This document shows positions 34,001 through 43,479 of a DNA stretch of 64,000 bases, piece after piece. A program made the translations under genes and the position numbers. Numbering within the stretch: position 1 is the first letter of the stretch; the number at the start of each line of letters is the position of its first letter. Source of the stretch: Dermacentor variabilis (lineage: Eukaryota > Arthropoda > Arachnida > Ixodida > Ixodidae); assembly GCF_050947875.1 (NCBI RefSeq), contig NC_134574.1, positions 102,457,469-102,521,468 on the forward strand. Direction: 5' to 3'. Below the pieces are notes generated by a model that did not search any database, was not told the origin of the DNA, and saw nothing but the letters and a program-made list of their open reading frames with translations.

Positions 34001-34962
34001 CGCCTGTGCTGAAACAACTGTCTCTGCTTCTTCTGCACGAGAGGTACGCGGACAGTGTACGTATTTATACTGATGGTTCCACAAACATCCAGTGTTCGTC
34101 CGGTGCTGTGGTCGTCCTAGCAAGGGCTATTACCATCAGCTTTGGGACTGACAACCCAACGACATCGACATCTGCGGAACTAGCTGCTCTTCGCGCTGCA
34201 CTTTGTTTCGTCAATCTGGAACCACCTCGACAATGGTCAATCTTCAGCAACTCAAAGGCAGCCCTACAATCTGTGCTATCAGCTCTGCGTCGCGGGCCAT
34301 TCGTACGACTCGTGTTCGATATTAGATGCCTACTCCATACATCACATCGGAAAGGACATAACGTGACCTTTAAGTGGCTTCCAAGTCACTGCGGCGTCAT
34401 AGGAAATGAAGACGCCGATAAAGCCGCTCGGGCAGCTCTTGAAGACACACAGGAAGAGGCCATGCCACTTTCACGGTCCGACGCGGCCAGCAGACTTCGA
34501 GTGCTTGCACGGGAGATCACGCTCTCTCTATGGTGCACACCAAGCAGCCTGACCAACCGGAGCAATCGTCAATACGACCTGCCTTCTTTGATGCATCTCT
34601 GTATGCCGACTGGACTCCGCCGAAGTGAGGCCACCCTACTTTGTCGCTTATGGCTAGGGGTGGCCTTCACGAAATCTTACTCATTTCGCATTGGAATGGC
34701 CGACAACGCTCTCTGCAATGCCTGTCTTTGCGAGAAGACGCTGGAACACATTCTGTGCGACTGTCCTGAATATAATGTTCAGAGACAGTCCCTGGCGTCC
34801 GTTCTAGCGCACCTTGACAATAGACCATTTATCAGTTGCAACTATTTTCGCATATCGCCGACAGACGACATCGCAGCTGAAGGCCACGAAGGGACTACTT
34901 CTGTTTATGAAGGAGACGGGCTTGGACAAGCGGCTGTAACAGTGATATCACGTACCGCGTAA
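31017..34962 (+). pseudogene. LINE ORF2: endonuclease, reverse transcriptase, RNase H (broken)
   Basis: The endonuclease starts VIQWNSRGL (about 31060) in a frame shifted from the ATG near 31020. Its GDFN motif reads GAFN (about 31440) and its SDH motif reads SDN (about 31660), so two catalytic residues are lost. RT has SYRPIALASCIGKMMER, a frameshift near 32580, then ALFLDVKGAYDNV (about 32700), DVPQGGAL and IYADDVC (about 32970), followed by a stop. The frame continues after the SINE at 33654. RNase H has IYTDGST (about 34065), but its DSK position reads FSNSKAAL, losing an aspartate; PSHCGVIGNEDAD is present. The end has a C..C...H...C cluster (CNACLCEKTLEHILCDC). Further frameshifts lie near 31860-32000 and 33950. 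Confidence 0.85.
33419..33653 (-). mobile_element. Full-length Ruka-type tRNA-derived SINE with target duplications
   Basis: It is 235 bp on the minus strand. The head is tRNA-like: an A-box region GGTTGCTCAGTGGCTATGG (33631-33649 on the plus strand, inverted) and a B box GGGATCGAATCCC (about 33588-33600). The body has CGCATTTCGATGGGGGCG and GGTGCACGTTAAAGAACCCC, ending GGCACGTAAAACCCCAAATA with an ATT tail. The 14-bp direct repeats TGCAGGCAGCACAA (33405-33418) and TGCAGGCAACACAA (33654-33667) flank it. It interrupts the LINE RT frame. Internal pol III promoters would drive transcription in a live copy, and movement depends on LINE proteins. Confidence 0.93.
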
Positions 34963-35125
34963 GAGTGACGGACTGTAACTAATGATGTGTGTGCCGTGTT
35001 ATGTGCTCTCTCTATCTCTTCTCCCCACCTTTCATCCCCCCATCCCGCTCCCATGTGTTGGGTAGCAAACCGGTTAAGCTAAACTAGTCAATCTCCCTGC
35101 CTTTCCTTCTCCACTTTTTTCCTTC
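34963..35125 (+). other. LINE 3' UTR
   Basis: It follows the ORF2 stop and contains CTCTCTCTATCTCTTC, GGGTAGCAAACCGGTTAAGC and CTCCCTGCCTTTCC, ending at the target duplication. The same words, usually inverted, mark isolated 3'-end fragments at 16160, 18515, 45335 and 53221. Confidence 0.75.
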
Positions 35126-35190
35126 CTATTGAGATTATTTATGCGTTTCGCGTGTATTTGAATAGGGAAATCGAAGTTGACTGTGAGGTT
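35126..35190 (+). mobile_element. TIR element family T1, copy 2, right part
   Basis: Starting with the second LINE target duplication, it reads TTATGCGTTTCGCGTGTATTT then GAATAGGGAAATCGAAGTTG. This matches the right end of copy 1 (CATGTATTTGAATAGGCCACG, 7470-7490). The terminal GCTTCCTC is not recognisable; a SINE fragment begins at once. Confidence 0.65.
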
Positions 35191-35191
35191 A

Positions 35192-35310
35192 GAAATAAAT
35201 TCCTGGATTTTACGTACCAAAACCACTATCTGGTTATGAGGCATGTCGTAGCGCGACACTCCCGACTTATTTCGTCCATTCGGGGCTCATTTAACGCGCA
35301 TCCGGTTCAC
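35192..35310 (-). mobile_element. Degenerate Ruka-type SINE fragment, minus strand
   Basis: The plus strand has GGATTTTACGTACCAAAACC, GGTTATGAGGCATGTCGTAG and GGGGCTCATTTAACGCGCAT, the inverted order of the SINE 3' half. The head is missing. Confidence 0.7.
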
Positions 35311-37396
35311 GGTACACATGCGTTTTAGAGCGGAGGTCTTAGGCGCCCGTTCCTGCGTTTAGCGTTGACGTCCCTCGGCGTCGGCCCTCGGCGTAGCCGA
35401 ACGAACTAGCTCAAGGAAGTATAAAAGCGCGGTGCGCAGCGGGGGATTGAAGGGTGCGAGAGCGTGGGGCGGAAGGCGGAGGAGGAGGGTATGGCGACAG
35501 CGTGAGTAGAAAAGCGTAGTACTGCGCAAGACGGACTCTGCAGGGACGACCGCTACGAGATGGCGCCAGAGTCGCGCACCGTTGTCTACTCGCCGATGGC
35601 ATGCGGCGAGCGCGTTCGCCGATAACGTATAAGGAAACTGAAGCACTGCATGAGCGGAGGTCTGTCTGCGGCGGCTGCTGCGAATCGCGTCCACGCGTTA
35701 CCCGGGCGCTGCCTCTCGCGATCTCCTGATTAACGAAGTCGCGCCGCACATGGCTCCGTTGGCAATGTGCTGCACGAGGCTATAATTGTCCGCGCCAGCC
35801 AACACATCGCAAACGGTTAGCACCAAATATATCGTCAAATATATCGCCAATTAGTTGCGTCCATCAAAAGTTGCACCACATTTGTCGCGCCTTCGGAATC
35901 ATGTTAAAATGCGTAACTGCGTAACGAATGAAGAATTTTCAATTGTTCGGCGAGCTTTGTCGAGTTTACAGAATGTAGACTCGGTGTGAGAATTCTGTAA
36001 GGGACCGTCATATTTAGGAACATTATCCGTGTCATGTTTAGCATACTTAGGAAGCACCTGCCCATATGCTTGAAAGATATGCTTAACATAAAACACTGCG
36101 CAAAAGAAAAGAGAGAAAAAGAACAATGGCAGAAGTTAACCCTCCACAGGACGACCTGCTTGCGCCGACAGCAAGAACCCAGCCGTCTACATTAAAATAA
36201 ATTCTACTAAAACAATTTACAAATATCATTCAGACTTGCAGCGCAGCTCCTAATCAGAACGGTTTCAATTTGTTTGCGAGACGTTTTAATTATGCTTATT
36301 TTCGTAAGTGCTTTTGCAATTGGCCCACTATGTCAGCGCGCGCGCAGCGCCTAAAGTGGCCGAACCAATTCGTTGTCACTTTTTATTTCCCCTTTAACGC
36401 ATCTGTCAGTTCTCTCTTTTTTTTTCAGAAATAAAGATGAGCCAGGAAAGAAACTAAATGTTAAAACAAGAAACAAAAAGAAAAAGAAAGGTACCGGCGT
36501 GTGACGTATACGGGCCATATATAGTACATTGTGACACTTTCCGTTGCTACACTGTTTCCACGCGCGGGGCACCCAAGGCCGCCAGCCTTGCCGCCTATGT
36601 TTACTCTCCACCGGCACTCACTCGTTCAAACTCTCTGGCGCCCCTGTGGTTTCAGCTGCCGCGCGTTCCCGAGTGCTTCCTCGAGCGCTCTCCTCAACAC
36701 CACCGCGGTACGGCCGCCCATTTTTCACTGTTTACTCTGAACCGCTGACGTTCACGCTGACGCGGGTGAAATTAGAAACAAAAATACACATACAGAAGCA
36801 AACTCAAGTTTGTGTTCTTTCACTGTTCGCGCTGGAGTGCGCTGCGCTTCGACGGCGTTATTCCTGTCGACGCCGTATAACTTGCGTGGCCGCTTCCGTC
36901 GTCTTTTGTTATTTGTTACCGTTTCCCATTGTTTTGCGTATCGTCATTTCTACGCAGCATCTTATTTTTTTTTCTTCTTATTGCGAGCCTTGTTCACTAT
37001 ACGAAGTCTCGCGGACTTTCTCGTTCCTTCCCTTCTCCTTTTGTGTATTTTTTTTCTTTCTTTTCCATTTTTTTTTTCCTTACAGTGATACCTGCTATGA
37101 AATTGTGACCGGCCGAAATACATCACGAGTCGCCGTCTGTCATAGCTGACATGTTCACAAGGTCTTTCTCAAAATAGCGTCGCAGTGGTTCCATGGACGA
37201 ACCGCACCACAATATGTGTATCTGTCAGGGCATTCGCGAAACGTGGCTGAACCTTTAGAGAAAGGTGACGCCTGTCACCAGCCCAAAGAAAAAAGAAGGC
37301 CGTGCCTTAAAATACAAATCTAATATCGCTATCAGGCACCCCCATGTAGGACAAGGCATAGTGCGAGTGCCCGAGGCTTTCGTAGTCAACGCATGA
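35311..37396. other. Intergenic; possible TATA-containing promoter near 35420
   Basis: TATAAAAG at 35420-35427 is followed by a GC-rich stretch to about 35730, reminiscent of a core promoter or of a transposon 5' region. Minus-strand frames there (35359-35749) carry no domain. The rest, including T-rich 36960-37080, has no recognised content. No gene model is supportable. Confidence 0.35.
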
Positions 37397-37400
37397 AGAG
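37397..37400. repeat. Gypsy target-site duplication AGAG, left
   Basis: AGAG precedes the left LTR and is repeated at 44193-44196 after the right LTR, the length expected for a Ty3/gypsy integrase. Confidence 0.75.
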
Positions 37401-37573
37401 TGTTTGGGATCGCACCGCTGGTACGATCTGTTGGGAACTCGGCGCTGACGCCCGTGGTTGTACCTGGGTCGCAAGCCCCAAGGGTAGCGTTGGCCTGGCG
37501 GCCTGGGGTACAACTGGGAGCATCCGAAGGTCCCGGCAAAGCATGAGTCGACTGGTAACAACGAAACAACTTG

Positions 37574-37579
37574 TTTATT
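37574..37579 (-). terminator. AATAAA polyadenylation signal in 3' LTR
   Basis: AATAAA on the minus strand, about 111 bp downstream of the TATA box, which is well placed to end element transcripts. Confidence 0.6.
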
Positions 37580-37689
37580 TTAACATCGCAAAGAGTTGGT
37601 GGTCAGGTTTGACCGAAGTAGAGAGACGGGAGAGCACTTCACTCAACAGAAGAAATCGGAGCCCTCCCTTTTGCGTCCGGGGGCAGCTG

Positions 37690-37697
37690 TTTTTATA
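37690..37697 (-). promoter_or_regulatory. TATA box in 3' LTR
   Basis: TATAAAAA on the minus strand, the same as in the right LTR. Confidence 0.6.
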
Positions 37698-38113
37698 CTC
37701 TCGCAGTTGAGGGCAAGAAGGAACCCCTCAAAAGACGAGCACGTGAATGTACAATGGGCTAATGGTGACGCACACTGTCGTAGCGATGCCGTAGCACCAT
37801 GTCGAGCACGATCTCGTAGCACCCTGTCGTAGCGCTGCCGTAGCACCATGTCGAGCACGATCTCGTAGCACCCTGTTGTAGCGCTGCCGGTCGGGCACAA
37901 TGACTGTAATGAGAGGATGATCCCTGCTTTCGCATCGCCTGGTTCTGGCACAATGACTGGAATGCGAGGATGATCCCTATGCGGTCGCATCGCCGCAGTC
38001 GCGCCTGGAAACACCTGGCGGGGAGCGTTGCGGCGACGACGATCGGGCCAAAATGTCTGCCGCCCCGCCGCAGTCGCGCCGGCAAAACCACGTGTCGCAG
38101 GCGAAACGCAACA

Positions 38114-38598
38114 GACCGCCCCGCCGGGGGAAGGAGATCCCGATGGACAGGGGACTGCATCCGCTGTCCGGAGGGATGTCGCTCGATGATGCACATAACC
38201 GAAGTCGGGCGTCCCTCGACGTTTCTTGAGCGCAGCGCACAGAGAAGGCCTCGTTCTCTCGTTCAGGTTCGCACGGGACACTGCAAAGTGACTTCGGGAG
38301 AGTTCACATTTTTGTTCTCGTTCCCGGCAAGCGTTAGAACTACGCTGAAACTCAACCGCTGAGTCAGCAAGCACGGCACAACCCTCACTAAGCCCTGCCA
38401 GGCTCTTTCCCCTTTTTATACCACTGCCTAGTTCCTTACAGTAGTCTAGCATCACTCAGAACGCGTCCACAAATTGAAAAATTGCACTAGAAAGCATATC
38501 ATCACTTTGAAACACTAAACAAAAGCAATATGTTAAAAAAAATCCTGCCTCAGGAAGAAAAACATTAGTAACAAACAATTTTGAGGCTGATTCCTACG
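38114..38598 (-). other. Gypsy 3' noncoding region with polypurine-tract candidate
   Basis: It lies between the Gag-Pol stop and the 3' LTR. On the minus strand a G-rich run (CCCCCGGCGGGGCGGTC) directly abuts the LTR and is the best polypurine-tract candidate, though it is not pure purine. A 270-codon frame crosses this region into the LTR but has no signal peptide, membrane segment or envelope-like feature, so I do not call an env gene. Confidence 0.6.
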
Positions 38599-41500
38599 TT
38601 AGGGGCTTCGACTTAAGCCATCGGCGTTACCGTTGAGACTCCCCTTTTTGTAACGCACCTCAAAGGAATATTGTTGTAAAGCGAGGCTCCAGCGCAGGAG
38701 GCGGCCATTTTTGGGAGAGATGGTCTGCAGCCATTGGAGAGGGCAGTGATCCGTCTCAATGATAAACCTCGAGCCGGCTAGATAGCATGACAATTTCTGA
38801 ACGGCCCACACGAGACACGCACACTCTTTCTCGGTGGCGCTATACGCCTGCTCACGACTGGTCAGCTTACGACTAGCATACAGGACGGGGTGTTCTACTT
38901 CTCCATTTTCCCGTTGGCACAGTACAACGCCCATGCCTCGCTCACTAGCATCGCACTGAACAATGAACCCTTTTGTATAGTCTGGCGATCGTAGCACAGG
39001 CTGGCTTGTTAGGGCACTCTTTAGGGCGCTAAAAGCTCTTTCCTTTGTCTCGTCCCAGACGACTGTTTGAGGCTCTGTCTTTCTTAGAGCATCCGTCAGG
39101 GGAGCCGCGATATCAGAGTACCTAGGGATGTACCTCTGATAGTAGCCGGCGACACCCAAGAACGACCGAATATCGGTCTTGGTGCGCGGTTGCGGAAAGT
39201 CTCGCACAGCGGCCACTTTTATTTCAGAGGGGCGGCGACGACCCTGACCAATCACGTGACCGAGGTAGACAACCTCGGCCTGTGCTAACTGGCACTTAGG
39301 AGCCTTGACTGTCAAGCCCGCTTCGCGCAGGCGGGTTAGCACTGCCCGCAAGTGTGCCATATGCTCAGACCAGGATGCGGAGAATATCGCTACGTCGTCT
39401 AGATACGGTAAAGCGAATTCTTGCTGTCCCCGCAACACTTTATCCATGAGGCTTGAAAAACAGTATGGCGCGTTCTTCAAACCAAAACTCAACACTTTAG
39501 GACGGAATGTTCCCATTGGTGAAATGAACGCCGCATACCTACTAGCCTCTTCTGTAAGTGGAACCTGCCAATAACCCCTGACAAGATCTAGGGTGGAAAT
39601 AAACTGAGCGCTACTAACTTTCTCAAGGCGCTCCTCGATGTTAGGGATCGGATAAATTTGATCCTTAGTGATGGAATTAAGCCTGCGGTAGTCGACGCAA
39701 GGACGAGGTTCCTTGCCCGGTACCTCAACTAAAATCAAAGGGGAGGTATAATCACTCTCACCTGCCTCAATAACACCGAGCTGTAGCATTTTCTTTACCT
39801 CAGCCTCCATAATATCGCTCTGGCGGGGTGACACCCGATACGCCTTGGATCGTACTGGCTCTGGGGAGGTAAGTTCTATATCATGAGTAAGTACAGAAGT
39901 CCTACCAGGCCTCTCAGAGAACAGACCTTGAAACTCTTGTAATAGCTGGTGTAGTTCGGTTTTCTGCTCAGGCGACAGCGGTGCTTTACTGATAAGGTCA
40001 CTAATGACTTGACCGGTGTCTTCCCTGTTCGTCACTGAGCCTAGTCCCGGAAGCTCGACCGGAAGCTCTTCAGGAACGTTTACCATCATGCACACCACTG
40101 CTTCCCTTTGTCTATAAGGTTTGAGCAGATTACAGTGGTAAACTTGCTGTGCTTTCCGCTTTCCTGGCAGACTTACCACGTAGTTAACGTCCGACAGTTT
40201 CTGAACAATTCGTGCTGGGCCCTCCCACTGCACGTCTAGATTGTTGTTTAGCGATGTGCGCAATATCATGACCTCATCGCCAACCTCAAAACGACGGGCC
40301 CTGGCTGTCCGATCATAATAAACCTTGGCCCTCTGCTGGGCCTTTGTCATTGCTTCACCTGACAACTCCTGTGCCCTTCTTAAGCGTTCGAGGAGCTTAA
40401 GCACGTACTCCACCACGACTGGGTCGTCGCCCCTGCCTTCCCATGATTCTCGAAGCATGCGAAGCGGAGACCGAAGCGAGCGACCGTACACCAGTTCAGC
40501 TGGCGAAAACCCCGTAGCCGCATGCGGCGCGGTCCTTAAAGCAAACATCACCCCAGGCAGACACAGCTCCCAGTCAGTTCGATGTTCAAAACACAACGCT
40601 CTCAACACGCGCTTCATGACGGAGTGGAGCTTCTCAACGGAATTCGACTGTGGGTGGTACACTGAGCTGTGTAACAGCTTTACCCCACACCTTTCGAGAA
40701 AAGTTGTCGTCAAAGCGCTAGTAAACACTGTGCCCTGATCTGAGTGGATTTCCGCAGGGAAACCAACTCGCGCAAATATGGACAGTAGTGCATTAACTAT
40801 CTCAACTGAGCTGAGTTCTTTAAGCGGCACTGCTTCAGGGAACTTTGTCGCTGGGCAGATCACAGTCAAAATGTGTCTGTACCCCGTGGCTGTTACCGGC
40901 AGAGGTCCCACTGTATCAATAACGAGCCGTCTAAAAGGCTCCGTAATGATAGGTACCAATTTCAACGGCGCCCTCGATTTGTCCCCTGGTTTGCCCACCC
41001 GCTGACAAGTGTCACATGTCCTCACGAAATGGTCTGCGTCCCGAAAACACCCTGGCCAATAGTACTCTTGCAAGAGACGGTCCTTAGTTTTCTTAACTCC
41101 TAGGTGTCCGGACCACGAACCCCCATGTGACAAGCGCAACAGATCCTGACGATAGCATTGAGGCACGATCAGCTGATCGAACTCCACTCCTCTGCGGTCT
41201 AGATACTTCCGGTACAGGACTCCACCTCTTTCCACAAAACGCGCAGTTTTCCTGGCGATACCTTCTTTGACATTGCAGCGCACGTTTTCCAGGCTGCCAT
41301 CCTTTTTTTGCTCGGCTATCAAAGCCGCCCGGCTGACTTTTAGCAACCTATCAAGTCCGTCTGACGTAGGCGCGATGAGCAAATCAGTAGATAGCTCTTC
41401 TAACTTTCCCGTGTCGGGCGATTCCTCTCCAGTATCTGGCGCCTTTAACGTTACAGACTCAAGTTTATTCAGTTCGGGCGTGCTCTGAATATCAGCTTGC

Positions 41501-43125
41501 TGCGCCTCTGACCCTTTTTCGTTGTTTGATAACGTCGGCCCCGCAACTACCGTCTTTGCAGCGAGCTCCCGAACCTTCGATCTGGTTAAGGCCTGAACAC
41601 TAGCTTCACCAAACAAAAGCCCCTTCTCGCGCAGGAGGTGATCGGACCTGTTTGAAAATAGGTACGGGTACTGGGGTGGCAGCATAGATGACACTGCCGC
41701 CTCTGTCTCAAGCGCTCCGAAAGGTCCTTCAATAAGCACCTTTGCTACTGGCAGACACACGCTATGAGCTTCCACGGCTTGCTTGATCCACGCGCACTCG
41801 CCCGTGAACATATGGGGTTCTACGTAAGACGGGTGAACTACATCCATCGTAGCTGCGGAATCGCGAAGCACTCGGCACTCTTTCCCGTTCACGAGGAGGT
41901 CTCGCATGTAAGGCTCGAGAAGCTTCATGTTCTCGTCAGTGCTGCCTATTGAAAAAAACACAACTTTTGGTGTTGTTTCCGGACACTGCGCCGAAAAGTG
42001 ACCCGGCTTCTGGCACGTATAACAAACGCGCGCTCGCCTCATCTCGAACCGCTTTCTGCGTTTGGCTGCCGCCGTCTCTTTACGTCTGGTCGGACTGCTT
42101 TCACTCGCATCCGCACTACGCGTGTCCCCCTTTAATCTCATGGGCGTGAACTTCGGCCTCTCAAACTTCGAGCCAAATTCACCCTTTTGACCGTCCTTAG
42201 CTCCGCGAGCCCGACGCGTCACAAACTCCTCGGCTAGCTCAGCGGCTTTAGCCACCGTACAAACGTCTGGCCTATCCAAGACCCAGTATCGCACGTTCTC
42301 CGGTAACCGACTATAAAACTGTTCTAGCCCGAAACACTGCAGAACTTTATCGTGGTCACCGAACGCTTTCTCTTCTTTGAGCCACTCCTGCATGTTTGAC
42401 ATAAGCCTATACGCAAACTCTGTATATGACTCACTTCTGCCTTTCTCATTTTCCCGAAACTTCCGACGGAACGCCTCCGCAGACAGCCGGTACTTTTTTA
42501 GAAGACTCGATTTCACTGTGTCGAAATCCTCTGCCTCCTCTCTATTCAAGCGAGCGACTACGTCGGCCGCCTCGCCGGGTAACAAAGTGAGCAAGCGCTG
42601 TGGCCACGTTTCCCGAGAGAACCCCTGCTTCTCGCACGTTCGCTCAAAGTTAACCAGGAACAAACCAATGTCCTCTCCAAGCTTAAACGGCCGCATCAGG
42701 TCAGTCATTTTGAACAATACGCGTTCTCCTGCACCGTGTGCCTGACTTCCATTACGAGCGCGTTCCATCTCTACCTCAAGACGCTTCATTTCCAAAGCGT
42801 GTTGACGGTCACGCTCTTCTTTTTCTTTCTGCTCTTTAAGTTCGCGCTCCTGTTTCTCTTTTTGCTCTTTAAGTTCGCGCTCCTGTTTCTCTTTTTGCTC
42901 TTTAAGTTCGCGCTCCTGTTTCTCTTTTTGCTCTTTAAGTTCGCGCTCCTGTCTTTTTGACCTCTCCTCAATAGTCTCAAGGCATTCCGACAGCTCGTCA
43001 TCCTCAGCCTCTAACTCAAGAATAGCCTTTATCAGTTCTGGTTTTCTGAGTTTGTCCGAGACATCCAGACCCAACTCTCTTGCAAGCTCCAACAATTTCG
43101 GTTTGCGCAACGACTTCAAATCCAT
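38599..43125 (-). CDS. Gag-Pol polyprotein, order Gag-PR-INT-RT-RNase H
   Basis: An intact 1508-residue frame starting MDLKSLRKPKLLELARELGL. Residues 1-38 resemble a SAP helix-extension-helix DNA-binding fold. Residues about 55-125 are a charged coiled coil with four copies of ELKEQKEKQER. A retroviral-type Gag domain spans about 140-310. A CCHC knuckle, CYTCQKPGHFSAQC, is at 368-381. A protease-like active site is at D422 (LRDSAATMDVV). The integrase has an H..H...CDTC zinc module (about 655-705), then D737, D796 (HSDQGT) and E831; only 34 residues separate the last pair. RT has D1180 (STLDLVRGYWQV) and YLDD at 1241-1244. RNase H has D1392, E1432 and D1459. The protein would package, reverse-transcribe and integrate the element RNA. 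No frameshift separates gag and pol. All catalytic positions that I can see are kept, so it may be functional. Confidence 0.95.
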   Translation of the reverse strand: MDLKSLRKPKLLELARELGLDVSDKLRKPELIKAILELEAEDDELSECLETIEERSKRQERELKEQKEKQERELKEQKEKQERELKEQKEKQERELKEQKEKEERDRQHALEMKRLEVEMERARNGSQAHGAGERVLFKMTDLMRPFKLGEDIGLFLVNFERTCEKQGFSRETWPQRLLTLLPGEAADVVARLNREEAEDFDTVKSSLLKKYRLSAEAFRRKFRENEKGRSESYTEFAYRLMSNMQEWLKEEKAFGDHDKVLQCFGLEQFYSRLPENVRYWVLDRPDVCTVAKAAELAEEFVTRRARGAKDGQKGEFGSKFERPKFTPMRLKGDTRSADASESSPTRRKETAAAKRRKRFEMRRARVCYTCQKPGHFSAQCPETTPKVVFFSIGSTDENMKLLEPYMRDLLVNGKECRVLRDSAATMDVVHPSYVEPHMFTGECAWIKQAVEAHSVCLPVAKVLIEGPFGALETEAAVSSMLPPQYPYLFSNRSDHLLREKGLLFGEASVQALTRSKVRELAAKTVVAGPTLSNNEKGSEAQQADIQSTPELNKLESVTLKAPDTGEESPDTGKLEELSTDLLIAPTSDGLDRLLKVSRAALIAEQKKDGSLENVRCNVKEGIARKTARFVERGGVLYRKYLDRRGVEFDQLIVPQCYRQDLLRLSHGGSWSGHLGVKKTKDRLLQEYYWPGCFRDADHFVRTCDTCQRVGKPGDKSRAPLKLVPIITEPFRRLVIDTVGPLPVTATGYRHILTVICPATKFPEAVPLKELSSVEIVNALLSIFARVGFPAEIHSDQGTVFTSALTTTFLERCGVKLLHSSVYHPQSNSVEKLHSVMKRVLRALCFEHRTDWELCLPGVMFALRTAPHAATGFSPAELVYGRSLRSPLRMLRESWEGRGDDPVVVEYVLKLLERLRRAQELSGEAMTKAQQRAKVYYDRTARARRFEVGDEVMILRTSLNNNLDVQWEGPARIVQKLSDVNYVVSLPGKRKAQQVYHCNLLKPYRQREAVVCMMVNVPEELPVELPGLGSVTNREDTGQVISDLISKAPLSPEQKTELHQLLQEFQGLFSERPGRTSVLTHDIELTSPEPVRSKAYRVSPRQSDIMEAEVKKMLQLGVIEAGESDYTSPLILVEVPGKEPRPCVDYRRLNSITKDQIYPIPNIEERLEKVSSAQFISTLDLVRGYWQVPLTEEASRYAAFISPMGTFRPKVLSFGLKNAPYCFSSLMDKVLRGQQEFALPYLDDVAIFSASWSEHMAHLRAVLTRLREAGLTVKAPKCQLAQAEVVYLGHVIGQGRRRPSEIKVAAVRDFPQPRTKTDIRSFLGVAGYYQRYIPRYSDIAAPLTDALRKTEPQTVVWDETKERAFSALKSALTSQPVLRSPDYTKGFIVQCDASERGMGVVLCQRENGEVEHPVLYASRKLTSREQAYSATEKECACLVWAVQKLSCYLAGSRFIIETDHCPLQWLQTISPKNGRLLRWSLALQQYSFEVRYKKGSLNGNADGLSRSP

Positions 43126-43479
43126 GGCTGCTCTGAATGCTGCTTTCTCTACTGCTTACTATTGTCTTGCCGCAAACTAACCCGGCAGCAACGACAACCA
43201 CAATTACCAGCTCTGTTTCTGACACTAACAAAAGCCTGGCAAAGCTCAGAAGAAGAAAGTCCCGCACTCACCAAACCTCGCAGGCAGGAATTCCGCGCAG
43301 TCGTTCCGCTGCAGGCAACCAGTCGTCACACAGGGCTCGTTGCACTGCTCCCGGATCGTCGTTGAGCTGCTCAGCATACAGTCAACTGCATCTCTTCGCT
43401 GCTGGCCTCCGTTGTCGCGATCTCACCGCTGGCAGACAGTTGTTTGAAGTCGGAGGCGATCCCACCGCTGCCAACCAGA
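43126..43479 (-). other. Gypsy 5' leader
   Basis: It lies between the 5' LTR and the Gag-Pol ATG, with no conserved upstream frame seen. It carries GGCAGCGGTGGGATCGC and GCCAGCGGTGAGATCGC, and a related word ends the LTR, so one short motif occurs three times around the LTR boundary. Confidence 0.7.
43458..43477 (-). other. Primer-binding-site candidate (tRNA-Leu-like)
   Basis: Two bases after the 5' LTR the minus strand reads TGGTTGGCAGCGGTGGGATC. It begins with TGG, the complement of CCA. GGCAGCGGTGGGAT complements the acceptor and T-arm end I know for some animal tRNA-Leu, if one T is bulged. The tRNA identity is an inference. Confidence 0.5.

Larger units (their letters stand above)
29635..35125 (+). 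mobile_element. Near-full-length two-ORF LINE (EN-RT-RNase H) with SINE insertion
   Basis: A 5.49-kb plus-strand non-LTR retrotransposon bounded by exact 11-bp target duplications (29624-29634 and 35126-35136). It has a 51-bp 5' UTR, ORF1 with CCHC knuckles, ORF2 with endonuclease, RT, RNase H and a cysteine-rich tail, and a 160-bp 3' UTR. That UTR carries the GGGTAGCAAACCGG and CTCCCTGCCTTTCC motifs seen as isolated fragments elsewhere. ORF2 is interrupted by a SINE at 33419-33653. Multiple stops, frameshifts and lost catalytic residues show it is dead. It inserted into an older T1 element. The domain order suggests the I-type group. Confidence 0.92.
37401..38113 (-). repeat. 3' LTR of the gypsy element
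   Basis: It is identical in length to the right LTR, with two differences seen (CCTGGGTCG versus CCTCGGTCG, and ACTGGGAGC versus ACTGGAAGC). Inside is a 49-bp tandem repeat (starting 37775, 37824 and a partial 37873) and a pair of about 46-bp repeats (near 37893 and 37938) in what would be U3. These may be enhancer-type repeats. Confidence 0.95.

Noticed and set aside
37643..38455. 270-codon minus-strand frame downstream of Gag-Pol as a possible env gene
   Set aside because: It runs into the LTR and shows no signal peptide, membrane segment, cleavage motif or any envelope-like domain.
39305..42960. Plus-strand frames of 60-137 codons opposite Gag-Pol
   Set aside because: They are shadows of the 1508-codon minus-strand frame.
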